64,000 nucleotides of DNA, taken from assembly GCF_001665235.1 (NCBI RefSeq), contig NZ_LZSC01000021.1:124001-188000 (forward strand), read 5' to 3'. The stretch is from Mycobacterium sp. 1100029.7. Its GTDB lineage: Bacteria; Actinomycetota; Actinomycetes; Mycobacteriales; Mycobacteriaceae. The notes under the pieces are model-generated. The model did no database searches, was not told the DNA's origin, and saw only the letters and a program-made list of their open reading frames with translations. Every line of letters begins with the position of its first letter. The stretch's first letter is position 1. A program made the translations under genes and the position numbers. This document shows, one piece after another, positions 1 to 9,022 of this stretch.

Positions 1-1
1 G

Positions 2-487
2 GTGGTCTGCACCGTGCGGGGCTGGGCGGTGGGCATGGGCGCCAACCTGGCGCTGGCCGCCGATTTCGCGGTGGCCGCCACCGACGCCGTGTTCTGGGAG
101 CCGTTCATCGACCGCGGATTCAGTCCGGACTCCGGAGCCACCTGGCTGCTGCCCCGCCTGGTCGGCGTGGCCCGGGCCCGGCGCATGCTGCTGCTCGGCG
201 AGCAGGTGAGTGGCGCCGACGCGGCCGACTGGGGATTGATCCACCAGGCCGTCGCCCCGAGTGAAGTCGATCAGGCCGTCGAGCAGTTGCTGACCCGATT
301 GGCGACCGGACCGACGATCGCGATCGGAATGGCCAAGCACGCCCTGCATTACGGCCAGCACGCATCGCTGAGCCAATCCATGACGCAGGAGTTGTTCAAC
401 CTGGAACTATCGTGTCGGACAAGCGATTTCAAAGAAGGCCTGGAAGCCTTCCGACAACGACGCGCGCCGAAATTCGATGGTCGCTGA
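2..487 (+). CDS. Enoyl-CoA hydratase/isomerase family protein, 5' partial
   Basis: This is the C-terminal 161 residues of a crotonase-fold protein; its start lies upstream of the window. The visible part has the oxyanion-hole helix GWAVGMGANLALAAD and, about 25 residues on, a WEPFIDRGFSPDSGAT segment where the catalytic acid normally lies. The Pro-Asp there resembles dienoyl-CoA isomerase-like members more than classical hydratases with two glutamates. The stop lies 11 bases before the ATG of the next crotonase gene, so it is the first visible gene of a tandem operon of three crotonases and three acyl-CoA synthetases. The family is secure; the reaction (hydration, isomerisation or ring opening) is not determined. 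Confidence 0.85.
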   Translation: MVCTVRGWAVGMGANLALAADFAVAATDAVFWEPFIDRGFSPDSGATWLLPRLVGVARARRMLLLGEQVSGADAADWGLIHQAVAPSEVDQAVEQLLTRLATGPTIAIGMAKHALHYGQHASLSQSMTQELFNLELSCRTSDFKEGLEAFRQRRAPKFDGR

Positions 488-498
488 AGGGAACACGG

Positions 499-1311
499 AT
501 GCCTGCTGAATCGTTCGACACCATCAAATACGAGGTCGACGGACATACCGCCACCATCACACTGAACCGGCCCGAAGCCCTCAACGCGCTCAGCCCGCAC
601 ATGGTCTCCGAACTGCGGGCCGCCTACGACGAGGCCGAAAACGACGACCGCGTCTGGCTGACCATCGTTACCGGAACGGGTCGCGCGTTCTGCAGCGGCG
701 CGGACGTCAGGGAGATCCCCGAAGACGGCAAGGTGATCTACGAGCGGCCGTATCTGTCGACCTACGACCAGTGGGAGGCGCCGCAGGAGGGCACCCCGCC
801 GTTTCGCACCACGGCCAAGCCGGTGCTGACCGCGGTCAACGGAATCTGTTGCGGCGCAGGGATGGACTGGGTCACCACCACCGACATCGTGATCGCCTCC
901 GAGCAGGCGACCTTCTTCGATCCGCACGTCAGCATCGGACTGGTGGCCGGCCGCGAACTGGTCCGGGTCTCGCGGGTGCTGCCCCGCTCGATCGCCCTGC
1001 GGATGGCCCTGATGGGCAAGCACGAGCGGATGAGCGCCGAGCGCGCCTACCAACTCGGACTGATCAGTGAGGTCGTCGAGCACGACCGGCTGCTGGACCG
1101 GGCGCGCGAGATCGCGGACATCGTCAATTCGAATGCACCGCTTGCCGTTCGAGGAACTCGGCTGGCAATCCTCAAGGGCCTCAACGTCCCGCTGCACGAG
1201 GCCGAGATCATGGCCGAAACGTTTCGCGAACGGGTGCTACGCACCGAAGACGCTGCCGAAGGCCCCAAGGCCTTTGTGGAAAAACGCAAACCCAACTGGC
1301 AATGCCGATGA
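499..1311 (+). CDS. Enoyl-CoA hydratase/isomerase family protein, atypical active site
   Basis: A 270-residue crotonase-fold protein, the usual length. The first oxyanion-hole loop is FCSGADV (about 64-70) and the second VNGICCGAG (about 113-121). Where typical hydratases carry catalytic glutamates it reads FFDPHVSIGLVAG (about 139-151), so neither canonical Glu is evident. The ATG at 499 was chosen because the protein then starts about 8 residues before the first beta strand; the frame is open further upstream but overlaps the preceding gene. Its TGA overlaps the next gene's ATG (ATGA at 1308-1311), implying translational coupling. It probably acts on a CoA thioester made by the synthetases downstream; the reaction is unknown. 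Confidence 0.85.
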   Translation: MPAESFDTIKYEVDGHTATITLNRPEALNALSPHMVSELRAAYDEAENDDRVWLTIVTGTGRAFCSGADVREIPEDGKVIYERPYLSTYDQWEAPQEGTPPFRTTAKPVLTAVNGICCGAGMDWVTTTDIVIASEQATFFDPHVSIGLVAGRELVRVSRVLPRSIALRMALMGKHERMSAERAYQLGLISEVVEHDRLLDRAREIADIVNSNAPLAVRGTRLAILKGLNVPLHEAEIMAETFRERVLRTEDAAEGPKAFVEKRKPNWQCR

Positions 1312-2102
1312 GCTTTGAGACCATCGTTCTCGACGTCGACGCGGACAGCCACGTCGCCACGATCACGCTGAACCGACCTCAGCAACTCAACGCATTCAAT
1401 CGCACGATGTGCGAGGAGATGGCCCAAGCCTGGCGCACCGTCAAACTCGACGAGTCCGTGCATGCCGTGGTGCTACGGGCGGCTGGAGAACGAGCATTCA
1501 GCGCCGGACTGGACATCAAATCGCCGTACGGTCAGCCCGACAACGTCTGGAACCACGAGGATCCCGGCGAACTGCTCAGCCCCAAGTGGCAGAAGATGTT
1601 CAAGCCCGTGGTGTGCGCCGTGCAGGGCATCTGCACCGCGGGTGCCTTCTACTTCGTCAACGAGTCCGATGTGGTCATCTGCTCCGAAGGCGCAACGTTT
1701 TTCGACTCGCACGTTTCGGCCGGCCTGGTCTGCGCGCTGGAGCCGATCGGCCTGATGCGCCGCATCGGTCTGGGCGAAACACTGCGCATCGCCCTGATGG
1801 GCAACGACGAGCGGGTCAGCGCCGAAACCGCCCTGCGGATCGGTTTGGTGTCCGAGGTCCTCGCCGCCGACCGGTTGTGGAGCCGGGCCCACGAGATCGC
1901 CGCAACGATCGCCGCCAAACCGCCGTCGGCCACCCAAGGCACCGTCAAGGCGATCTGGGAGTCGCTGGACAAGCCCTACCGCGCGGCCATGGAGCAGAAC
2001 CTGATCTACACCCGGCTGGGCAACCCACTGGGGACCGCCGAGCTCACCGCACGCCGGGAATCCCAGCACACCGGCGCCAGGAGCGAACCAAAGATCCGCT
2101 GA
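1308..2102 (+). CDS. Enoyl-CoA hydratase/isomerase family protein, paralogue of preceding gene
   Basis: A 264-residue crotonase that starts inside the stop codon of its neighbour (ATGA overlap); an ATG two codons earlier at 1302 is a less likely start. Oxyanion-hole elements are FSAGLDI (about 64-70) and VQGICTAGA (about 105-113). The active-site stretch FFDSHVSAGLV closely matches FFDPHVSIGLV of the preceding protein and likewise lacks the usual catalytic glutamates, so the two look like diverged tandem duplicates. They could form a hetero-oligomer or do successive steps. The stop overlaps the next ATG by one base (TGATG at 2100-2104). Confidence 0.85.
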   Translation: MSFETIVLDVDADSHVATITLNRPQQLNAFNRTMCEEMAQAWRTVKLDESVHAVVLRAAGERAFSAGLDIKSPYGQPDNVWNHEDPGELLSPKWQKMFKPVVCAVQGICTAGAFYFVNESDVVICSEGATFFDSHVSAGLVCALEPIGLMRRIGLGETLRIALMGNDERVSAETALRIGLVSEVLAADRLWSRAHEIAATIAAKPPSATQGTVKAIWESLDKPYRAAMEQNLIYTRLGNPLGTAELTARRESQHTGARSEPKIR

Positions 2103-3577
2103 TGGTCAATCATCCGCTGAGCCAACGCATTGCCGACGTGCTGAGTCTGCAGCCGGACGCGCCTGCCCTGGAATACGATGGTCGATGGTCGTCATGGGGC
2201 CAGATCGGCGCGGCGGCACGGCGTACGGCGTCGTTGACCGCCGAACATCGCGACGACCCCCGAATCGGGATATTGCTGCGCAACCGGCCCGGGCAGGTGG
2301 CGGCGTTTCTCGGGGTGCTGCTGGCGGGCGGAACCGTGGTCACCATCAACCCGTCACGAGGCGACGCACGCACCCGCGCCGATATCGATGCCCTGGTATT
2401 ACCAGTGGTGGTCGGCGAATCCGATGATCTGGCAACACTCGTCGCCCCGGGGACGTCGACGGTGCCGATTTCGGCTGCCCTGGACCAACCCGGTGCGCCG
2501 GTGCGCGATGACGCTGGACCGGCAGCAGACGTGGCGGTGCGCATGCTCACCAGCGGAACCACCGGCCCGCCCAAGCGAATCGACCTCAGCTACGACATGC
2601 TGGCGCGCAGCGTGATGGGGGCGAACCCGGGTCGGTCGCCGTCACCGCGGGAACTGCGCCGCGGAGTCGCGATCATGAACTCACCACTGGTGCACATCGG
2701 TGGCGTGTTCCGGGTCCTGCAATGTATCGCCGAGGCAAGATCTTTCGTGCTGTTGGAACGCTTCGAGATCAACGCCTGGGCGCAGGCGGTGCGCACGCAC
2801 CGTCCGCGGGCGGTATCGCTGGTTCCCGCCGCATTGCGCACGGTGCTGCACTCGGAATTGTCGCGAGCAGATTTAGACAGCATCCGGGCCGTCACCTGCG
2901 GCACCGCGCCGCTGTCGGCCGACGACGCCGACGCCTTCACCGAGAAATACGGCATACCCGTGCTGACCTCTTATGCCGCAACAGAATTCGGCGGCGGGGT
3001 GGCCGGCTGGACCCTTGGCGACTATCAGAGTCATTGGGCCGCCAAACGGGGCAGCGTCGGGCGGGCCAACCCCGGCGCCCAGCTGCGGGTGGTCGACGAA
3101 GCCGGCGTCCAACTCGGCCCCGACGAGGTCGGCCTGCTCGAGGTCAAGCCGGGGCAGCTGGGACCGCGGACACCCTGGATGCGGACCACCGATCTGGCCC
3201 GCATCGACGCCGACGGGTTTCTGTGGATCCTCGGACGGGCCGATCAGGCGATCATCCGTGGCGGATTCAAGGTGATGCCCGACGACGTGCGGGTCGCCTT
3301 GGAAGGCCACCCGGCGGTGGCGGGTGCGGCGGTGGTCGGACGCTCCGATGCGCGCCTCGGGCAGACGCCGGTCGCCATGGTGGAACTGCATCGACCCGCC
3401 GCCGCCGATAGCACGACGTTGGTGGAGTATCTGCGAACGCGGCTGGCCCGCTACGAGATTCCCACCGAAATCGCGATCGTCGAGACGATTCCGCGCACCC
3501 CGTCGGGCAAGGCCGACCTGGGAGAGATTCGGCACTTCTTCGAAGAGTCCGCGGCGCAGCCCGACCATGCCCGGTGA
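2102..3577 (+). CDS. AMP-dependent acyl-CoA synthetase (ligase A)
   Basis: A 491-residue ANL-superfamily ligase that activates a carboxylic acid as acyl-AMP and transfers it to CoA. The P-loop motif is LTSGTTGPPK (about 143-152). The substrate/ATP motif SYAATEFGG, a hinge-type TTDLARID and C-terminal GRADQAIIRGG follow. The conserved C-terminal lysine is present in PRTPSGKAD. TTD replaces the more common TGD. The frame is open far upstream, but ATG 2102 is the start because it overlaps the previous stop and gives the family's normal N-terminus. It is the first of three consecutive, mutually divergent ligases; the substrate is unknown. Confidence 0.86.
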   Translation: MVNHPLSQRIADVLSLQPDAPALEYDGRWSSWGQIGAAARRTASLTAEHRDDPRIGILLRNRPGQVAAFLGVLLAGGTVVTINPSRGDARTRADIDALVLPVVVGESDDLATLVAPGTSTVPISAALDQPGAPVRDDAGPAADVAVRMLTSGTTGPPKRIDLSYDMLARSVMGANPGRSPSPRELRRGVAIMNSPLVHIGGVFRVLQCIAEARSFVLLERFEINAWAQAVRTHRPRAVSLVPAALRTVLHSELSRADLDSIRAVTCGTAPLSADDADAFTEKYGIPVLTSYAATEFGGGVAGWTLGDYQSHWAAKRGSVGRANPGAQLRVVDEAGVQLGPDEVGLLEVKPGQLGPRTPWMRTTDLARIDADGFLWILGRADQAIIRGGFKVMPDDVRVALEGHPAVAGAAVVGRSDARLGQTPVAMVELHRPAAADSTTLVEYLRTRLARYEIPTEIAIVETIPRTPSGKADLGEIRHFFEESAAQPDHAR

Positions 3578-5141
3578 GTCCACCGTCGCCGAAGTCCTGC
3601 GACTTGCGGCCCGCTCAAGAGCTGATCATCCGCTGCTCATCTGCGACGCCGACCGCATCAGCTACGCCGAGGCGGACGTTCGGTCCGCGGAGCTGGCACG
3701 CGGGCTGATCGCCCTGGGCGCAGGTAAGGGTACTCATGTGGGCTTGCTCTACCCCAACGGGCCGGAGTTCGTTGTCGCCATGCTGGCGGCCGCCCGCATC
3801 GGTGCTGTGGTGATCCCGTTTTCCACCTTCGTCACCGCTCGCGAGTTGCGCGAGCAACTGGTCCATGGTGATGTCCGAATCCTGTTATCCGCGCGGTCGT
3901 TTCGTTCCCATGACTACGCGCAACGACTGGCCGAGGCGTTGCCCGAAGCTGACTTCGGCTCCACGCTGTTGTGCGCCGCGGCACCGCAACTGCGACATGT
4001 GTTCTTTTCTCACGCGACGTTGTACGGGCACGCCGCTACCACTGACCCGACGCTGTTACCGGCGACCGAAGAAGACGTCAACGGTTGCGATCCGCTCACG
4101 ATCGTCTACACGTCCGGGTCGACCAGCGCTCCCAAAGGCGTGGTGCACACCCACGCCGCACTACTGGGACATCAGGCCAACCTGAACAGGATTCGCGGTT
4201 TGACCGCGGCAGACAAGTTGTTCTGCAATTCGCCGTTCTTCTGGATCGGCGGGTTCGCGTTCGGCCTGCTCGCCACCCTGGTGGCCGGATCGACGCTGCT
4301 GTGTTCCAACGCCACCTCTGACACAGCCGGAGCCGGTGCGACGCTGGACTTGCTGGAAGCCGAAAAGCCCACGATGACCAACGGATTCGCGGCCGGAATC
4401 ACTCACCTGGCCGAACACCCCAGCTACCGTGAGCGCGACCTGTCGTCCATCAGACGCGGTAACCTCTATCCGATCATGGCCCCGGACTGCAGGCCGGCCG
4501 ACCCGGAGCTGCGCCATAACATGCTCGGGATGACCGAGGCCGGCAGTGTGCTGCTGATCAGCGAGGACGACTCCGACCAGCCCGAAGCCCGGCGCGGATC
4601 GTTCGGCAAGCCCGCACCCGGTTTCGCGACAATGCTGGTCGACCCCGACGCAACCGGCAGCGTCGCGATGGGTGGGGTCGGCGAACTATGCATCCGTGGT
4701 CCGTTCGTGATGCAGGGTTACTACAAACGCTCTCGCGACGAGTGCTTCGACGCCGACGGCTGGTTCCACACCGGCGATCTGGTGCGCGTCGATGCCGACG
4801 GATTTGTCTATTTCGTAGGCCGGCGCAGCGGGATGATCAAGACGGCGGGCGCCAACGTCTCGGCCGCCGAGGTCGAGACGGCCATCACCCGGATCACCGG
4901 CGGACCTGCGTACGTCATCGGCATACCCGACGCGCGGCGCGGGCACCTCGTGGCGGCGGTGGTGGTGAGACCGGACGGCGTCGACGCTCTGGACACCGCC
5001 GCGCTGGGTGAGCGCCTCAAAGCCGAACTGTCCGTATACAAGATCCCCAAGCGCATCCTGACGTTGGCGCGCACCGACGTGCCGCTGCTGCCCAGCGGCA
5101 AGGCGGACACACGCGCCCTGCGAGAGCTCTTCGATGCCTGA
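3567..5141 (+). CDS. AMP-dependent acyl-CoA synthetase (ligase B)
   Basis: A 524-residue ANL ligase starting 11 bases inside the preceding gene at ATG 3567. The motifs are complete: YTSGSTSAPKG phosphate loop, NMLGMTEAGS, HTGDLVRVD, GRRSGMIKTAG and the catalytic lysine in LLPSGKAD near the C-terminus. The N-terminal region (RISYAEADVRSAELARGL) is typical of medium or aromatic acid:CoA ligases. It resembles ligase C downstream more than ligase A (shared NSPFFWIGGF / MPFFWVGGF core). It ends 8 bases inside ligase C, so all three ligases should be translated from one message. The substrate cannot be read from the sequence. Confidence 0.86.
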   Translation: MPGESTVAEVLRLAARSRADHPLLICDADRISYAEADVRSAELARGLIALGAGKGTHVGLLYPNGPEFVVAMLAAARIGAVVIPFSTFVTARELREQLVHGDVRILLSARSFRSHDYAQRLAEALPEADFGSTLLCAAAPQLRHVFFSHATLYGHAATTDPTLLPATEEDVNGCDPLTIVYTSGSTSAPKGVVHTHAALLGHQANLNRIRGLTAADKLFCNSPFFWIGGFAFGLLATLVAGSTLLCSNATSDTAGAGATLDLLEAEKPTMTNGFAAGITHLAEHPSYRERDLSSIRRGNLYPIMAPDCRPADPELRHNMLGMTEAGSVLLISEDDSDQPEARRGSFGKPAPGFATMLVDPDATGSVAMGGVGELCIRGPFVMQGYYKRSRDECFDADGWFHTGDLVRVDADGFVYFVGRRSGMIKTAGANVSAAEVETAITRITGGPAYVIGIPDARRGHLVAAVVVRPDGVDALDTAALGERLKAELSVYKIPKRILTLARTDVPLLPSGKADTRALRELFDA

Positions 5142-6648
5142 CACGATCGACCACCTGGTGCGGTTGCGCGCCGACCGCGACGCAGACACCCCGATGGTGA
5201 TCGACCCGGCATCGCGGTTGAGCTATCGCGAACTCGACCTCACCACAACTGAATTGGCGGCAGCATTCGTTGAACAGGGGGTGGGCAAGGGCACTCGGGT
5301 CGGGCTGATCATGCCCAACTGCGCCCGGTGGGTGCAGATCGCCATCGCGCTGACCCGCATCGGCGCCGTCCTGGTACCGCTGAGCACGCTGCTGAAAGCC
5401 GGTGAACTGACTGCGCAACTACGTGCAGCGGCAGTGCAATTTCTGGTGAGCGTCGAGCAATTTCGCGGCCATCGTTATCTCGACGACGTCCACGTCGCGC
5501 GGTCCGACCTACCCGCACTGCGCCAGGTGTCATCGACTGACCAACTCGACGTCACCGGGACCGACCGGGCCCGGCGGCTCGTGGCTGCCATGGCCGAAAC
5601 CGTCACTCCCGCAGACCCGTTGGTCATCATGTTCACCTCCGGTAGCAGCGGAACACCCAAAGGTGTGGTGCACTCGCACGGCAGCGCGTTGGGCGCCGTG
5701 CGGTCCGGCCTGGCGGCACGATGCATCACTGCCGGCACCCGTTTGTATCTGCCCATGCCGTTCTTCTGGGTGGGTGGCTTCGGTAGCGGGATACTGTCCG
5801 CCCTGCTGGCCGGCGCCACCCTGGTGACCGAAGAGATTCCACGACCCGAGACCACCCTGCGGCTCCTGGAGCGCGAACGCGTCACGCTGTTTCGCGGCTG
5901 GCCAGATCAGGCCGAGGCGCTGGCGCGGCACGCGAGCTCGGCCGGTGTCGATCTATCCGCCTTGCGGCCGGGCAGCCTGGAAGCCCTGCTGCCGCCCGAG
6001 CACCGCGCCGCACCCGGCGCGCGGGCCACGCTGTTCGGAATGACCGAAGCATTCGGGCCGTACTGCGGCTACCCCGCCGACACCGATATGCCCGCATCGG
6101 CGTGGGGCAGCTGCGGAAAACCCTTCGCCGGCACGGAGGTTCGCATCGTCGATCTCGACAGTGGCGGACCAGTCGCGGCGGGCACCAGCGGCATGATCCA
6201 GATCCGCGGGCCGCACACGTTGCGCGGCATCTGTGGCCGCAGCCGCGAGGACCTGTTCACCGTCGACGGCTTCTATCCGACCGGTGATCTCGGGCACCTC
6301 GACGAGGACGGTTTTCTGTTCTACCACGGGAGATCCGACGACATGTTCAAAGTCAGCGGCGCGACGGTCTACCCCGGCGAGGTCGAGCGTGCGTTGCGCA
6401 CCATCGACGGCGTCGACAACGCCTTCGTCACCAACGTGCCGCGGGCCGGTGCCAATCGGGTGGGTGCGGCGGTGGTATGCCGCGAACTGACTACCGAGCA
6501 GCTGCGCGGCAGCGCACGGGCTCTGTTGAGCGCCTTCAAGGTTCCGGCGGTGTGGCTACTGCTGGATTCCGACGACGACGTCCCGCGTGGCGGCACCGGC
6601 AAGGTCGACATCCGTCGACTGCGCGAGATGTTGGCGGGTCACAGTTAG
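5134..6648 (+). CDS. AMP-dependent acyl-CoA synthetase (ligase C)
   Basis: A 504-residue ANL ligase overlapping ligase B by 8 bases. Motifs in order: FTSGSSGTPKG, PMPFFWVGGFGSG, LFGMTEAFGPY, PTGDLGHLD, GRSDDMFKVSG and PRGGTGKVD with the C-terminal lysine. It is the last gene of the plus-strand operon. Its TAG at 6646-6648 overlaps the TAA of the convergent small secreted-protein gene, so no separate terminator fits between them. Like its neighbours it probably activates an acid for the adjacent crotonases, dehydrogenases and thiolase. Confidence 0.86.
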   Translation: MPDTIDHLVRLRADRDADTPMVIDPASRLSYRELDLTTTELAAAFVEQGVGKGTRVGLIMPNCARWVQIAIALTRIGAVLVPLSTLLKAGELTAQLRAAAVQFLVSVEQFRGHRYLDDVHVARSDLPALRQVSSTDQLDVTGTDRARRLVAAMAETVTPADPLVIMFTSGSSGTPKGVVHSHGSALGAVRSGLAARCITAGTRLYLPMPFFWVGGFGSGILSALLAGATLVTEEIPRPETTLRLLERERVTLFRGWPDQAEALARHASSAGVDLSALRPGSLEALLPPEHRAAPGARATLFGMTEAFGPYCGYPADTDMPASAWGSCGKPFAGTEVRIVDLDSGGPVAAGTSGMIQIRGPHTLRGICGRSREDLFTVDGFYPTGDLGHLDEDGFLFYHGRSDDMFKVSGATVYPGEVERALRTIDGVDNAFVTNVPRAGANRVGAAVVCRELTTEQLRGSARALLSAFKVPAVWLLLDSDDDVPRGGTGKVDIRRLREMLAGHS

Positions 6649-7007
6649 GGCACCCGCGTCCACGGCTGGCAGTTCTGCGACTCGAAGGCCTTGACCGACG
6701 AGTTGATGTTGGCGAACATCGGGCCGATCGAGGTGTTGGTCTGAAGCACGTGGTCCTTGTTCGCATCGGGCGTGCTGTAGGTGAACCACGAGCACATCGA
6801 GTCCTGGGTCGGCACGTTGTTGATCCACACGCCGAAGGCCGAGCCCGAGCCGCCCGTGTGGTACAGACCCGGCGCGATATCGGGTCCGACCACGAACACA
6901 CCGTTGCCGGGAATCGGGTCGAGCAGGTCGGCATTTGCTGGTGCGGCGAACGCGAGCGCCGTCACGGTCGCAATGAGCAGGGACGATGCACGAAGCATTG
7001 GAGGCAT
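6645..7007 (-). CDS. Small secreted protein of unknown function
   Basis: A 120-residue protein with a clear Sec signal peptide: a short start, hydrophobic LLIATVTALAFAAPANA and a likely AxA cleavage near residue 26. The mature part is about 95 residues, rich in Gly, Asn and Ser, with VFVVGPDIAPGLYHTGG and two cysteines (in SMCSWF and SQNCQPW) that could form a disulfide. The ATG at 7007 was chosen because AAAGAA-type purines lie just upstream on the minus strand; an upstream in-frame start would bury the signal peptide. It resembles small exported mycobacterial proteins, but I recognise no function. Its stop codon overlaps that of ligase C. Confidence 0.75.
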   Translation of the reverse strand: MPPMLRASSLLIATVTALAFAAPANADLLDPIPGNGVFVVGPDIAPGLYHTGGSGSAFGVWINNVPTQDSMCSWFTYSTPDANKDHVLQTNTSIGPMFANINSSVKAFESQNCQPWTRVP

Positions 7008-7109
7008 GTTCTTCTTTCCATTCGTTGCCCACCCTGATGGCAGCGTAGGCCCAACCCGGCTGTGCGACAAGAGATGGCGCTGCCCCGTCGCAGGGGCCCA
7101 CCGCCGCGG

Positions 7110-7796
7110 CTAGACCGGCCCGTTCTCGTCGGCCACCACGCCGCGGGCGACGAGGTGGTCGATCAGCGGAACCGCGCCGGCGGCAAGGTGTTCCGACATC
7201 GCGGCGCGCGCAAGCTTGTCGTCGTGGATCTCGAGCGCGTCCAGGATCTGGCGATGGTCCTTGACCGACTGGCTCGGCCAGCCCTCGATCGTCGGGAACA
7301 CCGATTCGGGTGCGTACCGGGTGATCTGCAGCATCAGCTGGGCAAGCTTGGGTGAGTCCGCGGCGACATTGATGGCCCGGTGGAATTCGTGGTTGAGCCG
7401 AACCGTCCGCTCGTGATCGTCACCGGCGTACGCGGCCTCCAACTGGGCCTGGATCCGTTTGAGCTCGTGTAGCTGTTCGGGGGTGATGTTGACCGCGGCC
7501 CGTGCGGCCAGTTCACCACCGACATGGGCCTGCACACTGGCGACGTCGGTGACATCTCGCCCGGTGACCGGTAGCACCACGAATCCGCGGCGGGGCTGCT
7601 GGGCGATCAGCCCTTCGGCGCGCAGCGCGAACAACGCCTCGCGAACCGGTGTCACACTGATGCCCAGTTCCGCAGCCAACTGATCGAGCCGAACGTAAGA
7701 GCCCGCGGCGTAGGCGCCGTCGAAGATCCGCCCACGGATGATCCGCGCGACGTCCTCCGAAAGTTGAGGTCGCGCAGCGAAATCCGGAACGCTCAT
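7110..7796 (-). CDS. GntR-family regulator, FCD (FadR-like) subfamily
   Basis: A 228-residue regulator with an N-terminal winged helix (about 12-75) containing LAAELGISVTPVREALFAL, the typical GntR recognition helix. The C-terminal all-helical FCD domain has NHEFHRAI and later histidines of the usual metal/ligand site. FCD proteins usually sense carboxylic acids or acyl-CoAs. The start at ATG 7796 lies 4 bases after the FadE stop, so it is the last gene of the minus-strand catabolic operon. That position suggests feedback control of this cluster by a pathway intermediate. An upstream in-frame extension would run into the dehydrogenase gene and is rejected. Confidence 0.88.
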   Translation of the reverse strand: MSVPDFAARPQLSEDVARIIRGRIFDGAYAAGSYVRLDQLAAELGISVTPVREALFALRAEGLIAQQPRRGFVVLPVTGRDVTDVASVQAHVGGELAARAAVNITPEQLHELKRIQAQLEAAYAGDDHERTVRLNHEFHRAINVAADSPKLAQLMLQITRYAPESVFPTIEGWPSQSVKDHRQILDALEIHDDKLARAAMSEHLAAGAVPLIDHLVARGVVADENGPV

Positions 7797-7800
7797 CTGC

Positions 7801-8994
7801 CTACACCTGGTACTCGGCGAGCAGTCGCTTGCTGATGATGTTCTTCTGGATTTCGCTGGTTCCCTCACCGATCAGCAGGAACGGCGCGTCCCGCATCAGT
7901 CGCTCGATCTCGTACTCCTTGGAGTAGCCGTAGCCGCCGTGAATCCGGAAACTCTGCTGGGTGACCTCGGTGCAGTATTCGCTGCACAGATATTTCGCCA
8001 TCCCGGCGGCGACGTCGTTGCGCTCGCCGGAGTCTTTCAGGCGTGCCGCGTTCACCATCATCAGATGCGCCGCTTCGACTTTGGTCGCCATCTCGGCAAG
8101 CTGGAACGCAATGGCCTGGTGCTCGGCAATCGGCTTGCCGAAGGTCTGACGCTGCTGCGCGTAACGCACCGCGAGCTCGAAGGCACGAATCCCGACACCG
8201 CATGCGCGCGCCGAGACGTTGACGCGGCCGACCTCGATGCCGTCCATCATCTGGAAGAAGCCCTGCCCCGTGGTACCGCCGAGAACGTCGTCGGCGCCGG
8301 CCCGGTAGCCGTCGAAGATCATCTCCGTCGTCTCGATGCCCTTGTAGCCCAGCTTGTCGATCTTGCCGGGAATGTGCAGGCCCGGAACGACCTCACCGAA
8401 ACCGACGGGCTTCTCGACGAGGAACGCGGTGAGGTTGCGGTGCGGCTTGTCCGAGCCCTCGTCGGTGCGCACCAGCACCGCCACCAGCGTCGAGGTGGCA
8501 CCGTTGGTCAGCCACATCTTCTGGCCGTCGATGGTGTACGTGCCGTCGTCGTCGCGCCGGGCCCGGGTGCGGATCGCAGCCACATCAGATCCCAGCTCGG
8601 GCTCTGACATCGAGAAGGCACCCCGCGTCTCGCCCGCTGCCATGCGGGGCAAGAACCGCTGTTTCTGTTCGTCGGTGCCGTGCTGGCGCAGCATGTAGGC
8701 CACGATGAAATGCGTGTTGAGCACCCCGGATACGCTCATCCACCCGCGGGCCAGTTCCTCGACGCACAGGGCGTACGTCAGCAGCGGCTCCCCCAGCCCG
8801 CCGTACTCCTGCGGGATCATCAGTCCGAACAGGCCCATCTCCCGCATCTTGTCGACGATCGCCTGCGGGTAGGTGTCACCGCGTTCGAGCTCGGCCGCGT
8901 GCGGAATGACCTCCTTCTCCACGAATTGCCTTACCGTGGCGATGATCTCGGTCTGAAATTCGGTCAGCCCCAGGGTCTGCGCGAGTTTTGTCAT
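7801..8994 (-). CDS. Acyl-CoA dehydrogenase (FadE family)
   Basis: A 397-residue FAD-dependent acyl-CoA dehydrogenase that introduces an alpha-beta double bond and passes electrons to ETF. It has the N-terminal helical domain (MGLFGLMIPQEYGG near 55-68), the FAD segment AFSMSEPELGSD (about 126-137), KMWLTNG, and the C-terminal catalytic-base region GEGTSEIQ with Glu in the expected place. RQTFGKPIAEHQ and IHGGYGYSKEYEIERLMRD are typical. It lies between the CoA-transferase (28-base gap) and the GntR regulator. The native acyl chain is not predictable. Confidence 0.92.
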   Translation of the reverse strand: MTKLAQTLGLTEFQTEIIATVRQFVEKEVIPHAAELERGDTYPQAIVDKMREMGLFGLMIPQEYGGLGEPLLTYALCVEELARGWMSVSGVLNTHFIVAYMLRQHGTDEQKQRFLPRMAAGETRGAFSMSEPELGSDVAAIRTRARRDDDGTYTIDGQKMWLTNGATSTLVAVLVRTDEGSDKPHRNLTAFLVEKPVGFGEVVPGLHIPGKIDKLGYKGIETTEMIFDGYRAGADDVLGGTTGQGFFQMMDGIEVGRVNVSARACGVGIRAFELAVRYAQQRQTFGKPIAEHQAIAFQLAEMATKVEAAHLMMVNAARLKDSGERNDVAAGMAKYLCSEYCTEVTQQSFRIHGGYGYSKEYEIERLMRDAPFLLIGEGTSEIQKNIISKRLLAEYQV

Positions 8995-9022
8995 CAGTGG
9001 TCCTCCTGTATCGGCCGGCTCA

